Positions 1-9,216 of a DNA stretch of 64,000 bases are shown piece by piece (the first letter of the stretch is position 1; every line of letters begins with the position of its first letter). The stretch comes from Cellvibrionaceae bacterium AOL6 (GTDB taxonomy: Bacteria; Pseudomonadota; Gammaproteobacteria; Pseudomonadales; Cellvibrionaceae). A model generated the notes under the pieces. It made no database searches, was not told the origin of the DNA, and saw nothing but the letters and a program-made list of their open reading frames with translations. The position numbers and the translations under genes were made by a program. Where the stretch lies: positions 310,001 through 374,000 of the forward strand of contig NOXC01000002.1 in the NCBI GenBank assembly GCA_003265435.1. Direction: 5' to 3'.

Positions 1-324
1 AAACCCCGCCGGTTCAACTAGCGGATGATAGTAGGCATCCGACTCGTCTCCCGTTACCCAACGAGCAAATCGTGCGCCCTGTTTGAAAGTAGCATGACAT
101 TGACGAATAAAATCTGTTTCTGCCACCCCCATGTTTTTCAACGTGGTACGCATCGTAGGCCACGTCCCCTCACCCACCCCCACCGCAGGAATGGTAGGCG
201 ACTCAATTAAAGTAATAGTAAGTCCCTTGCTGCGATCTTGACTCAGTTTTGCAGCAAGCGTGCCCGCCGTAATCCAGCCAGCGGTACCTCCGCCTACAAT
301 CACAACTCGAGTAATGGGTTTCAT
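1..324 (-). CDS. Flavin-dependent tryptophan halogenase-like protein (5' part only)
   Basis: The reading frame opens at an ATG at 324 and runs off the window edge after 108 codons without a stop. Residues 10-17 read VGGGTAGW, the FAD dinucleotide-binding motif of the tryptophan halogenase family (PF04820). A GVGEGTWP motif follows near residue 49, in the place of the family's GEATIP-type motif. The full family is about 500 residues, so roughly four fifths is missing and the catalytic lysine region cannot be checked. Genes of this family often sit beside TonB receptors in marine polysaccharide degraders, where their real substrate is mostly unknown, so a halogenation function is not proven. 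It lies 76 bp downstream of the TonB receptor gene on the same strand, with a terminator hairpin between them. Confidence 0.85.
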   Translation of the reverse strand, partial: MKPITRVVIVGGGTAGWITAGTLAAKLSQDRSKGLTITLIESPTIPAVGVGEGTWPTMRTTLKNMGVAETDFIRQCHATFKQGARFARWVTGDESDAYYHPLVEPAGF

Positions 325-342
325 AGCGTTACTTTTTAATCG

Positions 343-364
343 AAAAAGGGCCACGCGTGGCCCT
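343..364 (-). terminator. Rho-independent terminator after the TonB receptor gene
   Basis: A perfect 18-bp palindrome, AGGGCCACG/CGTGGCCCT, occupies 347-364. Read on the minus strand it is followed by TTTTTCG. It lies 36 bp past the receptor stop codon and just upstream of the halogenase-like start, so it should limit read-through between the two. Confidence 0.75.
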
Positions 365-400
365 AAGCAATAACAGAATGTGCGAAACACACGCTTTCTT

Positions 401-3193
401 TTAGAACTTGGCGCGAACACCTAGGTTATAACGGGGACCATATTGCTCAGCACTCACCAATTGTTCTGAGAAACGGCCGTGACGGCGAGCGGTTTCGTTG
501 GTCAGGTTGATGCCTTCCGCGAAAACGGATACGTAGTCATTGATGTCATAACTCGCATTGAGATCCCACTGGCCATACTCTTCAGTGAACGTGGGTTCCC
601 CACTCACCTGCGGTTGACCAATTTTCAGTAAGAACTCGTCTCGCCAGTTGTAGGCCAGACGAATTTCAAATTGATCTCGCTCGTAGAACGCGATTAGATT
701 AGCTGAATCGCTCAGGCCCGTCAGCGCCAACACCGACTCGGTTGAATACACATCATAGTCGATGTCACCGTCGACCAAAGTCATATTGGCAATGACGCCA
801 AAGCCGGACTCACCAAAAACATGCTGAACGTTTAACTCCCAACCATCTACCGTTGCAGACTCGTCGCTGTTTGCGGGTTTGGCCACGTCCCACATAATTA
901 CCGGGTCACCGGCCTGCCCCAAGCAAGCGGGATTGTAGGGCTCGGTCGTACTGTCAGGGCAGCCCGCTCGAGGGTTGACGCTGGGGTCAGTTAACGCGTT
1001 GCCATCGGCATCTGGTAGCGGCTGTGAAACTGTCGTCGCACCGATGAAATTTTCAACGTCTTTTCGGAAATACCCGACAGACGCGTAACTACTGTCCGCG
1101 TAATACCACTCTAGAGAGAGGTCGAAGTTAGTTGACTCATACGGAAGCAAGTTCGGGCTACCCTGATTCGCAGCGTATAATTCTCCTGGGCGCGCATTCA
1201 CCTCTGTCGATGGGAACATCGCTGTAATATCAGCGCGGCTAATCGTTTTGCTGAAAGAGAAGCGACCAATCAAATCATCTAAGAAATGCACACTGAGATC
1301 CAAATTGGGCAAGACATTGCTGTAGCTTCCATTCAATGTCTGAGATGTCGCCTCCTCAGTAAATACAGGTCGCAATTCAACTGGATGCCAATAGTTCATT
1401 GCGACAATAGCATTCTGTACCGATTCCGACTCGACATCGGTCTCTTCATATCGAGCACCAAGGCTTAACTCGACAGGCAAGTCCGCGACTTCGAACGCCA
1501 TATCAGCAGTCACATAGGCGGCCAGCGTTTCCTCGTTGACATTATTGATAGTAGGCGGGACGAGATTTAGCTCCCCGACTAGATCAATAAAGTCTGTGGC
1601 CCGATAATCGGCGAGATAAGGAAACAGTCCGCTAGCGCCGCTGAACTGGTCACCAAAATCACCTCGTGGATTAAATCGAATATCCAGTTCATCCAGATCC
1701 ACATCGACAAAATTGAAATTGAAGTTTCTGTAGGTATCGATTTGATAGTCTGTCTGCGCGGCACCAAAACGTATAGTTTTTAGAAAACCATCAGACTCGT
1801 TAGACCATATACCATCCAATTGTATCTGCTGGATGGTATTTTCGATCTCGTATCCACGCTTCTGAAACAGATCGGAAACGATCCAATCTTTGTCATAGGG
1901 ATCTCCGCCGGGTAAGTCACTCGCATCGATGATCACCGATGGCACATCGTCGCTGCCAAATATCGCACCCACATCAACGTAGCCTACACCGTTTTCATCC
2001 CGTGGATTTTTAAGGTTGGCTATTGTCTCAGAAAACTCTCCATCAGGATTTGAGTGCGATGTTGAATTATGGATATCTAACTCAAGAGATAACGAGTCCG
2101 TAGCATCCCAAGACACATTCAAGCCAAAAGAGTCGTTTTCTTTCTTGTTAACAAAATCCCACGCCCAAAAGTTCAGCTCATCGTTAGCGTTGAAAGGGTC
2201 TGTGACAGTACCATTTGCATCAGCAGTACCACTGGGCGCATCGAACCAGAAGCTGGTTCGATTCATTTCAATCTGCTCGTCGTAGCGCGACATGGTGTAG
2301 TCTAAGGTCGCCGTCACGGCGTCAATGGGGGCATATTGCAAAACCAGCTGGCCATTCTGTCGAGTACGCTCGTGATCACGCGTGTCCGCATCGACTGTAA
2401 ATGGCGCCCAATAAGTCTGGTCAGGGTTTTTGCTGATATCAATGTTGCTGACATCAGCGGTCCCCAGATTGGGCACCCAACCTTGCGTGCCCACCACTTC
2501 ACTGCGACTGTTGCGCTCAGAGTGGGACAAGGCCAACAGCACGCCGAACATATCATCGTTAAAAGTATGACTGATCATGCCGGAAATTTCAGGAGTCAGG
2601 GAATCGCCTTTTTCAACGCTGGTGTCGTATATCCCCTTGAAACTTCCCGCTGCTGTGAAACCATCATAATCGAAGGGGCGAGCCGTCGCGATATCAATGG
2701 TGGCGCCGATGCCGCCTGACGTGGTGTGGGCTTTACCCGTTTTGAAGACCTCAACCCCAGTCACGCTTTCCGCCGCGATTTCTCGAAAATTGAACGAGCG
2801 AGTGATCCCGTCTTCCAATAACACGGACGAAGTCGGCATCTGACGGCCATTGAGGGTTACAAGGTTAAAACTGGGCCCCCAACCGCGTACGGTGACCTGA
2901 TTCCCCTCATTGTTGGCACGATCGATGGAGACACCGGTCACCCGTTGCAACGACTCAGCTAGATTCGTATCAGGAAACTTCCCGATATCTTCCGCTGAAA
3001 TGGCGTCGACGACGCCGACGGAGTTACGTTTGACATCCATCGCGCGATCTAAAGACGCACGAATGCCCGTCACGACCAGCTCTTCTTCTGCTGAAAAGCG
3101 CTGTTCCTGCGCGTTAACCGTGCCACCATAACTGGCAGCAACGACTGACAAAAAGAGCGCCTTGCGCGGCAATCGGCCTAGAATATTCGACAT
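401..3193 (-). CDS. TonB-dependent outer-membrane receptor (Caulobacter type)
   Basis: Likely imports an oligosaccharide across the outer membrane. From the ATG at 3193 it is 930 residues: a signal peptide ending near VNAQ, a short stretch with ELVVTGIRASL, a plug domain (SAEDIGKFPDTNLAESL, then RVTGVSI), and a 22-strand-type barrel that ends in LGVRAKF with the usual terminal aromatic residue. The start at 3193 is preferred over the upstream in-frame codon at 3250 because GAAGGAGATG lies 7 bases before it. The gene follows the GH2 gene by 136 bp but has an ATTGTnnACAAT palindrome 77 bp upstream, so it probably has its own regulated promoter and belongs with the agar genes. The substrate is not readable from the sequence. 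Confidence 0.93.
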   Translation of the reverse strand: MSNILGRLPRKALFLSVVAASYGGTVNAQEQRFSAEEELVVTGIRASLDRAMDVKRNSVGVVDAISAEDIGKFPDTNLAESLQRVTGVSIDRANNEGNQVTVRGWGPSFNLVTLNGRQMPTSSVLLEDGITRSFNFREIAAESVTGVEVFKTGKAHTTSGGIGATIDIATARPFDYDGFTAAGSFKGIYDTSVEKGDSLTPEISGMISHTFNDDMFGVLLALSHSERNSRSEVVGTQGWVPNLGTADVSNIDISKNPDQTYWAPFTVDADTRDHERTRQNGQLVLQYAPIDAVTATLDYTMSRYDEQIEMNRTSFWFDAPSGTADANGTVTDPFNANDELNFWAWDFVNKKENDSFGLNVSWDATDSLSLELDIHNSTSHSNPDGEFSETIANLKNPRDENGVGYVDVGAIFGSDDVPSVIIDASDLPGGDPYDKDWIVSDLFQKRGYEIENTIQQIQLDGIWSNESDGFLKTIRFGAAQTDYQIDTYRNFNFNFVDVDLDELDIRFNPRGDFGDQFSGASGLFPYLADYRATDFIDLVGELNLVPPTINNVNEETLAAYVTADMAFEVADLPVELSLGARYEETDVESESVQNAIVAMNYWHPVELRPVFTEEATSQTLNGSYSNVLPNLDLSVHFLDDLIGRFSFSKTISRADITAMFPSTEVNARPGELYAANQGSPNLLPYESTNFDLSLEWYYADSSYASVGYFRKDVENFIGATTVSQPLPDADGNALTDPSVNPRAGCPDSTTEPYNPACLGQAGDPVIMWDVAKPANSDESATVDGWELNVQHVFGESGFGVIANMTLVDGDIDYDVYSTESVLALTGLSDSANLIAFYERDQFEIRLAYNWRDEFLLKIGQPQVSGEPTFTEEYGQWDLNASYDINDYVSVFAEGINLTNETARRHGRFSEQLVSAEQYGPRYNLGVRAKF

Positions 3194-3269
3194 GGTTTCA
3201 TCTCCTTCGAAGCTTATTTTTATAGGCGGGGATGATTGTGACAGAGTCACTCATTTTTGTCTAAAGTTT

Positions 3270-3281
3270 ATTGTTTACAAT
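3270..3281. promoter_or_regulatory. Candidate GntR-type operator, ATTGTTTACAAT
   Basis: Matches the recurring ATTGTnnACAAT motif at all ten defined positions. It lies 77 bp upstream of the TonB receptor start and 49 bp past nothing else but the GH2 start-distal end, in the short gap between the GH2 stop and the receptor. Confidence 0.6.
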
Positions 3282-3329
3282 AATAGCGTATTTCGGGACT
3301 TCATCAGAAGCCCCGCGGGTGAGCTTCGT

Positions 3330-5687
3330 TTAGCGCCACATCTCGGGCCAATACCTGTAAATACAGTGCCCGTGCTCGTCGAGGCGCGCTGTGGCTTCGT
3401 CTAGATAGGCGAGACTTTGTGCTTTTGCTTTCGCTTGATCACCTATCAATAGCACATAGTGGTTCGCAGCCAATTCATCGCCATCAGGGTTTTGCAACGA
3501 TACGTGAACCTCAAAGGTACCTTTAGCATCGGCTGCCAGGCGCGTACTAATAGAATCGATGCGTTGAGCCGAGTCACTTGCGACATCACAACGGCTAGAT
3601 CCCTGCGCTATCACGTCCTCCGAAGCGCTGATCGACCACAGCAATGTCAAATCGGGGCGTGCAGTTTGATAATCGTTCACCACCCACAGTTCTGCCTCGA
3701 ACATTTCACCGGCTTGCCAGCGTCGACGCGCAACCTGCACACTTGGCAACAGGGGCTGATAGCTACGCTGTAGAAACCGATACGACAACTTTTTCTCCCC
3801 GTAATAGTCCACCACCCCCCACTTGATATCAGGCACATGAGTAATAAAGTGGCAAAGTGCCACGCCACTCATCTTCGGCTTACGACGACGATAAGTTTCC
3901 AAGGCAAACTGAATTACTGTACCTTGAGCGATCTGTGTTGCCTCTACGAACTCTTCCAGTGATCCTTCCCGATATTCGCCAAATACTTCGAAATTGAGAT
4001 TCTTCAGAATGTCGATGTCTGCCCAGTGATAGGCCCAACTGGGCCCCATGGGCCACAGCTCCTCCTCTGGAATAAACCGTTTTAGGCTTTCAATATTGGG
4101 GGCAGAGGCGGCGGTAAGCTCGGGGATAATTGCGCAATCCAACGAAGGGTAATACTCCTCCATGAACTCAGCTCCCCCTTGATAATAGTGCTCGTTAGCA
4201 TGCATGGATTCATGCGGCTTGAAGCCCATGTTTACTGCGGAGGCCGAACTTAAGGGCGATGCCAAACCATAGGGTACGCGGGTATACTGAGCGACCGCCT
4301 CGCCTATACGTTCCATCAAGACCTTGTTCCCACTTTGCTCATGCGCCCCCGAGAAAAAGACCTCTTCTCCCCCCATCCAGAAAATCTGCGAGGGATGATT
4401 TCGTCTCACTTTCACTGTTTCGACGCACTCATGAAGGACACCCTGAATAAACGTTTCATCACTAGGGTAAGCCTGTGTAGCTAACGTGAAATTAGTCCAA
4501 ACTGTGATACCGAGCTCATCACAAATGCGATAGAAATCAGGAATTTCGGGCGGGTGCCAGCCAAAGATACGGAGGTTATTAACATTGGCCTCTTTCACCA
4601 TCGCAAGCCGGTCTTCGTATTTATTGAGGTTATTCTGACCGTAAAAGAACGAGGGCTGCCCCCCCCAGCAAGCAGAGCGCAAAAAGTGCCGCTTCCCATT
4701 TATGAGAAACGTCCACGGAAACTCGACGTCATCACGTGTATAACCTGGGTTGTAATCCATCGTGACCTCGCGCAGGCCAATGCGTTCCTCATGAACGTCA
4801 GCTACCACGTCACCTCGACTTAGCTCTAACTTCAGCGTATACAAATTTTGCGCGCCCATATCCCAAGGCCACCACAGCTTCGCATCGTGAACTTCCAGCA
4901 TTAATTCGATTCGATGTCGGCCTGCTGGCAACGCAACGCTCTGCACATGACTCACCGTATCGGTGTCACAGTTTGCGCCCTTGAGCGCCAGTTTTAGCAC
5001 AGCAGAGACGGGCTGGCTGGTGTGATTTACACATTCAACAACGAGCGACAATACTGCGTGCTGTTCTGATGGTACACTGATGTCTGTACGCACGTTGTCG
5101 ATACGAATGTCGTCAGTTGCCTCGAGTCGTACCGGCTGCCAGATACCAAAAGGCACCAATCCAGAAAAATAATCACCAGAGAAATTAACTTTTCTTCCGC
5201 CACAATTGCGGTAATTTTTCGGTGGTGGATCTAGCTTAACCATCAGCATATTGCTGCCGTCACGCCAGTCCTCAAAACTGAGTACATCGGTCACATCGAA
5301 TTCAAAAGCGGAAAACATTCCTTCATGACGGCCGAGGTGTACACCGTTCAACCATACGTCGCAGCTGTAGTCCACTCCGTCAAAGATCAGGCGTATCCGC
5401 TTGCCTTTCATCGCTTGCGGAGCCTCGAAACGACGGCTATACCACCACTCATATTCCGCAGCCCATTTTGCACGATGCATGTTGCGACCAAAACAGGGAT
5501 CATCAATTTCGTTGGCACGGTAAAGGTCTGTGTATACATCTCCAGGAACTTTTGCAAAATTCCAACTGAAGTGCGTTCCCTGGTATTCAGCTGGCAGCAG
5601 GTGTAGGCCCTCCTCTACTCCTCGCCCTGGTCGCATCCGCTCCATTTGCCAACGACACCCGCTTAAATCCTGACTAATACGAGACAT
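3330..5687 (-). CDS. Glycoside hydrolase family 2 protein, beta-mannosidase-like
   Basis: A 785-residue GH2 enzyme with no signal peptide, so probably cytoplasmic. The jelly-roll sugar-binding domain covers about 30-190 (DVWLNGVHLGRHEG near 110), an immunoglobulin-like domain about 195-310, and the TIM barrel about 320-650. The acid/base appears to be Glu442 in RRNHPSQIFWMGGEE; family members usually have GNNE here, so the two preceding positions differ. Glu523 in IIPEL sits where the nucleophile is expected. The start has AGGAA 7 bases upstream. It is the last gene of the operon that starts at 11512, 51 bp after the aldehyde dehydrogenase. Its exact sugar specificity is open: beta-mannosidase, beta-galactosidase and related activities all occur in GH2. 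An eight-G run inside the gene at 4659-4666 keeps the frame. Confidence 0.88.
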   Translation of the reverse strand: MSRISQDLSGCRWQMERMRPGRGVEEGLHLLPAEYQGTHFSWNFAKVPGDVYTDLYRANEIDDPCFGRNMHRAKWAAEYEWWYSRRFEAPQAMKGKRIRLIFDGVDYSCDVWLNGVHLGRHEGMFSAFEFDVTDVLSFEDWRDGSNMLMVKLDPPPKNYRNCGGRKVNFSGDYFSGLVPFGIWQPVRLEATDDIRIDNVRTDISVPSEQHAVLSLVVECVNHTSQPVSAVLKLALKGANCDTDTVSHVQSVALPAGRHRIELMLEVHDAKLWWPWDMGAQNLYTLKLELSRGDVVADVHEERIGLREVTMDYNPGYTRDDVEFPWTFLINGKRHFLRSACWGGQPSFFYGQNNLNKYEDRLAMVKEANVNNLRIFGWHPPEIPDFYRICDELGITVWTNFTLATQAYPSDETFIQGVLHECVETVKVRRNHPSQIFWMGGEEVFFSGAHEQSGNKVLMERIGEAVAQYTRVPYGLASPLSSASAVNMGFKPHESMHANEHYYQGGAEFMEEYYPSLDCAIIPELTAASAPNIESLKRFIPEEELWPMGPSWAYHWADIDILKNLNFEVFGEYREGSLEEFVEATQIAQGTVIQFALETYRRRKPKMSGVALCHFITHVPDIKWGVVDYYGEKKLSYRFLQRSYQPLLPSVQVARRRWQAGEMFEAELWVVNDYQTARPDLTLLWSISASEDVIAQGSSRCDVASDSAQRIDSISTRLAADAKGTFEVHVSLQNPDGDELAANHYVLLIGDQAKAKAQSLAYLDEATARLDEHGHCIYRYWPEMWR

Positions 5688-5738
5688 AAGTATTCCTCGA
5701 TTTATGATAAAAAATTGACGTGCAGTAAAGTGGGAGCA

Positions 5739-7193
5739 CTAACCGTATGAAAAATACACAGCGCGCTTTTGTAGGTAATTCTCGATACCATAAACACCGT
5801 CCTCTCCACCCGTGCCACTGCGCTTATGGCCAGAATGATAGCCCTGGATATAGCCAACAATTGGTCTATTCACAAATACCGTCCCCACTTCCATATGGGT
5901 AATGGCATGCATCATTTTTCCAACATCTTGGGTATAGATATAAGCGGACAACGCTTCTTCACGTTCGTTACAAATTGCCAGGGCTTCTTCATAATCGCTT
6001 ACGCGGATGATCGGCATCACTGGCCCGAAGATTTCTTCTTTTGCGACCGGCATATCCGGCGTCACCCCTGTCAATACCGTTGGCTCGAACCAATGCCCTT
6101 TACTAAAATATTTTCCACCCGGGCGGGACCCACCCACCACGATGCGCGCCCCTGCGAGCACACTTTTGTTGACCATTGCCTCCACGCGATCAATGCTTTC
6201 AGCCGTGACACTCGGCCCCATATCTACGCCACTCATTGGGTTACCGTAAGCAATACCACGCACACGCTCGGAGACCTTTTCAATAAATTCATCGGCAACC
6301 TCATCCTCAACCAATACCAATTCGTTGCATATACAGACTTGGCCGCAATTCGCATAACGTGATATCACCGCAGCTTCTGCAGCCTTATCTATATCGGCAT
6401 CCTTTAATACTATGAAGGACGCTTTACCGCCGAGTTCCAATACCAAACCTGACACGTTGTCCGCTGCGGACTTATAAATCGCCTGCCCCGCCCGGGTACT
6501 CCCTGTCAAAGACACCAATCGCGTGAGCGGGCTTGTCACAAGGTAGGAGCTCACCGCAATACCCTTACCACTGACTAGGTTGATCACACCATCGGGTAGT
6601 CCGGCTTCCTCGACCACTCGGCAAAACTCCGATGCGGTGACGGGAGTCGCTTCGTGCGCTTTAAGCACCATCGTGTTACCAGTCACCAAAGCCGGTCCGA
6701 CTTTCCGGCCTATTAGTGCGAGAGGATAGTTATAAGCACACAAGCCCAAGGTCACACCATAAGGTACTTTTTGGATCCAAAGTTGTTCATTGACGTTATC
6801 AGAGGGAAAGATTTTCCCCTCGATTCGGCGCGCCGCTTCCGCAGCGTAAGTGAGGTAATTGAGTGTATCGTCGAACTCCCCATAGGCCTCTGCGAGCGTT
6901 TTTCCCTGCTCCATCACCAACAATGTTGCAAAGTGATCGCGTTTCAATTTTAAAATGTCGACAATCGCCAGAATATGACGGGCACGTTCGATGGCAGGAA
7001 GCGCGCTCCAAGCTGACTGCGCTCGTTTGGAAGACTGCAAGGCTTTTTCTGCGTCTGCTTCGGTACAGTCGGGCACTGTTGCCCAGATCTCCTCAGTCGC
7101 GGGGTTCTCGACATGAAACAAGGCCCCATTAGAGGCATCGACCCATTTACCATCAATATAACAGGGGTAATGTTGAATTCGCTGTGTTGACAT
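5739..7193 (-). CDS. NAD(P)-dependent aldehyde dehydrogenase, AldA-like
   Basis: Oxidises an aldehyde to its acid. At 484 residues it is full length for the family. The catalytic cysteine is Cys287 in NCGQVCIC and the general base Glu253 in LELGG; the NAD-binding GSTRAG lies near 231. The overall pattern ([19 protein letters not shown]) resembles lactaldehyde/glycolaldehyde dehydrogenases, and it is a clear paralogue of the enzyme at 18122-19576. GGAGC lies 6 bases before the ATG. It is the fifth gene of the CoA-transferase operon, 96 bp after the crotonase gene. The substrate is unknown; a sugar-derived or short-chain hydroxyaldehyde would fit the company it keeps. Confidence 0.92.
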   Translation of the reverse strand: MSTQRIQHYPCYIDGKWVDASNGALFHVENPATEEIWATVPDCTEADAEKALQSSKRAQSAWSALPAIERARHILAIVDILKLKRDHFATLLVMEQGKTLAEAYGEFDDTLNYLTYAAEAARRIEGKIFPSDNVNEQLWIQKVPYGVTLGLCAYNYPLALIGRKVGPALVTGNTMVLKAHEATPVTASEFCRVVEEAGLPDGVINLVSGKGIAVSSYLVTSPLTRLVSLTGSTRAGQAIYKSAADNVSGLVLELGGKASFIVLKDADIDKAAEAAVISRYANCGQVCICNELVLVEDEVADEFIEKVSERVRGIAYGNPMSGVDMGPSVTAESIDRVEAMVNKSVLAGARIVVGGSRPGGKYFSKGHWFEPTVLTGVTPDMPVAKEEIFGPVMPIIRVSDYEEALAICNEREEALSAYIYTQDVGKMMHAITHMEVGTVFVNRPIVGYIQGYHSGHKRSGTGGEDGVYGIENYLQKRAVYFSYG

Positions 7194-7289
7194 GAGCAGC
7201 TCCGTTTTTTCGATTTATTGTGATACTTATGCGATTACTGAAATTATGATTTGGGCTTAAGCGCGCAAAAGCAGTCGCTCGATAATCAA

Positions 7290-8078
7290 CTATCGCCCCT
7301 GGAAAATAGGTGCACGTTTTTCGATGAACGCATGGAAGCCTTCTTTGGCATCCGCTGTATCGTACAGCGCGTCACATTCACGCTTTTCGAGAGCCAGCCC
7401 TTGGGCGAACGGCAGGCCTGTACTGCCTTGCAAAACACGCTTGGTCGCCGCAAGAGCAAGCGGGGGCAGCTCGGTGTATTTTCTCGCAAAGGCCTTACAC
7501 AATCGCTCAAACTCACTCTTAGGAAAAAGCTGGTTTACTAGCCCCCAAGTATGAGCTTGCTCTACCGAAAACGTGTCGCCTGCACATAGGTATTGCATCG
7601 CCGTGGCATACCCGACCAGCCGCAAAAAACGCTGTGTTCCGCCATTTCCGGGGATTAAGCCTAGCTTGATCTCAGGCAAGCCTAGAGCGTAGCTGCCTTC
7701 TTTTGCCACACGTAGATCGCAAGCCATTGCCAACTCTAACCCACCTCCTAGGGCATGCCCTGCTATCGCTGCAATGTAGAGCTTGCTACTGCTTTCAATT
7801 GCGGCGGAGGTGACTTTGGCCTGTACCACCATGTGTTGATTTTCGTCTGTACTGTTTTCCGAAAAAACAGCGATATCCGCACCGGCACAGAAAAATTTTT
7901 CTGAGCCACTTTTCACTACGACAACACGAACAGAATCGTCATGTTCCAACGTCACTACAGCCTCGTGGAGGGAAGCTAACAAATCAAGCGTGTAGGCGTT
8001 CGCTGGAGGGCGATCCAGAATCAAGTAAGCCACCCGTTCGTCGCGTTCAATCGATATCCCCCTCGAATTAATCGGCAC
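7290..8078 (-). CDS. Enoyl-CoA hydratase/isomerase (crotonase) family protein
   Basis: A 262-residue crotonase-fold protein acting on an acyl-CoA. Oxyanion-hole segments are FCAGADI (64-70) and AGHALGGGLELAMACD (106-121). Glu136 in LPEIKLG matches the first catalytic glutamate of hydratases (Glu144 in the rat enzyme), but the second (rat Glu164, in AMEMVLTG) is replaced by Gln162 in AMQYLCAG. It may therefore not be an ordinary hydratase; isomerase, hydrolase or lyase chemistry is possible. The start is a GTG with GGAGG 9 bases upstream, and it overlaps the CoA-transferase stop by 11 bases, showing translational coupling. Confidence 0.9.
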   Translation of the reverse strand: MPINSRGISIERDERVAYLILDRPPANAYTLDLLASLHEAVVTLEHDDSVRVVVVKSGSEKFFCAGADIAVFSENSTDENQHMVVQAKVTSAAIESSSKLYIAAIAGHALGGGLELAMACDLRVAKEGSYALGLPEIKLGLIPGNGGTQRFLRLVGYATAMQYLCAGDTFSVEQAHTWGLVNQLFPKSEFERLCKAFARKYTELPPLALAATKRVLQGSTGLPFAQGLALEKRECDALYDTADAKEGFHAFIEKRAPIFQGR

Positions 8079-9216
8079 GACTCAGTGCCTCCTTCAAACT
8101 CGCCTCGATTTCTGCACGATGCTGATCCAATTCGGGTGCGCCCAGTGAAGATACCAATAATTTTTCGTCGATTCTGATCGGGCATCGAGTCGTGGCATAG
8201 TGCTTGCCTTTCGCGCCAACTACAGTCTGAGTCATTTCAAGTACCTTGAACGCCTCCTGTTGCATCAAGCCACGCCAATTTAGTACCTCGGCACACCAAA
8301 TATCTGCCGGCTCCAATTTAGCCAGCCAATGTGAGGTAGCTTTCGTCCCTAGGTGCTCTGCCAGAATCTTTTTAATCTCATCCCTTCGCGCGAAGGCCTC
8401 ACCTGCTCCACTAAAAACCGCTAATGACGGGCAACCTATCAGCTCGGCAATTTTTGGTAAGCTCCCCATCGCCAAGGTCATGTACCCGTCGGCTGTTTTA
8501 TATACACCATAAGGTGCTCCGACCAAAGCGTGCGCAGCATTTGTATGACCGCGATCGGGTAACTCCCCATCGTTGAGATACAGCGTAAAAGGCTCAAACT
8601 GGAAATCGAGAATCGCTTCAAGCATACTGACCTGTACGAGCCCCCCCTCATCCAGATAGAGCGCGGCGAGAATACCCTGAGCAAGCTGAGAGCCGGCAAG
8701 ATAGTCTGCGATTGCCAATCCCATCGGAACAGGCCCGTCTTGACTAGCCCCGCTAAGCGCAGTCAAACCACTAACCGCCTGAAGCAATAAATCCTGACCC
8801 GGCCAGGATTGCCATGGCCCCTCATCACCATAGCCGCTAATCTCACCGTAAATCAGCGAAGAATTTATCGCCTTAATCGCATCGTAATCCAGCCCCAACC
8901 TTTGCATAACGCCAGGGCGAAAATTATGTAGCATCACATCAGCCTCTTTTATCAGGGCCTCTATCAAGGCTTTATCTCCTTCGCTCTTCAGGTCCAAACC
9001 CAAACTGAATTTATTCCTATTAATTGCTTGGAAAAATGCAGAATACTCATGTACGTCCAGCGCGGGAGAGTACAAGCTTCGACACAAGTCGCCGCGCTCG
9101 TGGTGCTCAATTTTAATGACTTTGGCCCCAAGATCAGCGAGACGGAGTGATGCGACCGGCCCTGCGAGAAACTGGGTAAAATCCAAGACCATCAGCCCAT
9201 CGAGAGGTAAGTTCAT
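8068..9216 (-). CDS. Class III (CaiB/BaiF) CoA-transferase, first paralogue
   Basis: Moves CoA between carboxylic acids. It is 382 residues, normal for the family, with the N-terminal DFTQFLAGPVASLRL pattern, the HNFRPG motif at 97-102, and Asp171 in GLAIADYLAG aligned with the catalytic aspartate of formyl-CoA transferases. Its ATG overlaps the TGA of the preceding CoA-transferase gene (ATGA). The neighbouring paralogue is equally long and also keeps Asp171, so both subunits could be active. Adjacent pairs of this family form heteromeric enzymes in some systems, for example the benzylsuccinate and succinyl-CoA:malate transferases. The acid used here is unknown. Confidence 0.92.
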   Translation of the reverse strand: MNLPLDGLMVLDFTQFLAGPVASLRLADLGAKVIKIEHHERGDLCRSLYSPALDVHEYSAFFQAINRNKFSLGLDLKSEGDKALIEALIKEADVMLHNFRPGVMQRLGLDYDAIKAINSSLIYGEISGYGDEGPWQSWPGQDLLLQAVSGLTALSGASQDGPVPMGLAIADYLAGSQLAQGILAALYLDEGGLVQVSMLEAILDFQFEPFTLYLNDGELPDRGHTNAAHALVGAPYGVYKTADGYMTLAMGSLPKIAELIGCPSLAVFSGAGEAFARRDEIKKILAEHLGTKATSHWLAKLEPADIWCAEVLNWRGLMQQEAFKVLEMTQTVVGAKGKHYATTRCPIRIDEKLLVSSLGAPELDQHRAEIEASLKEALSRAD

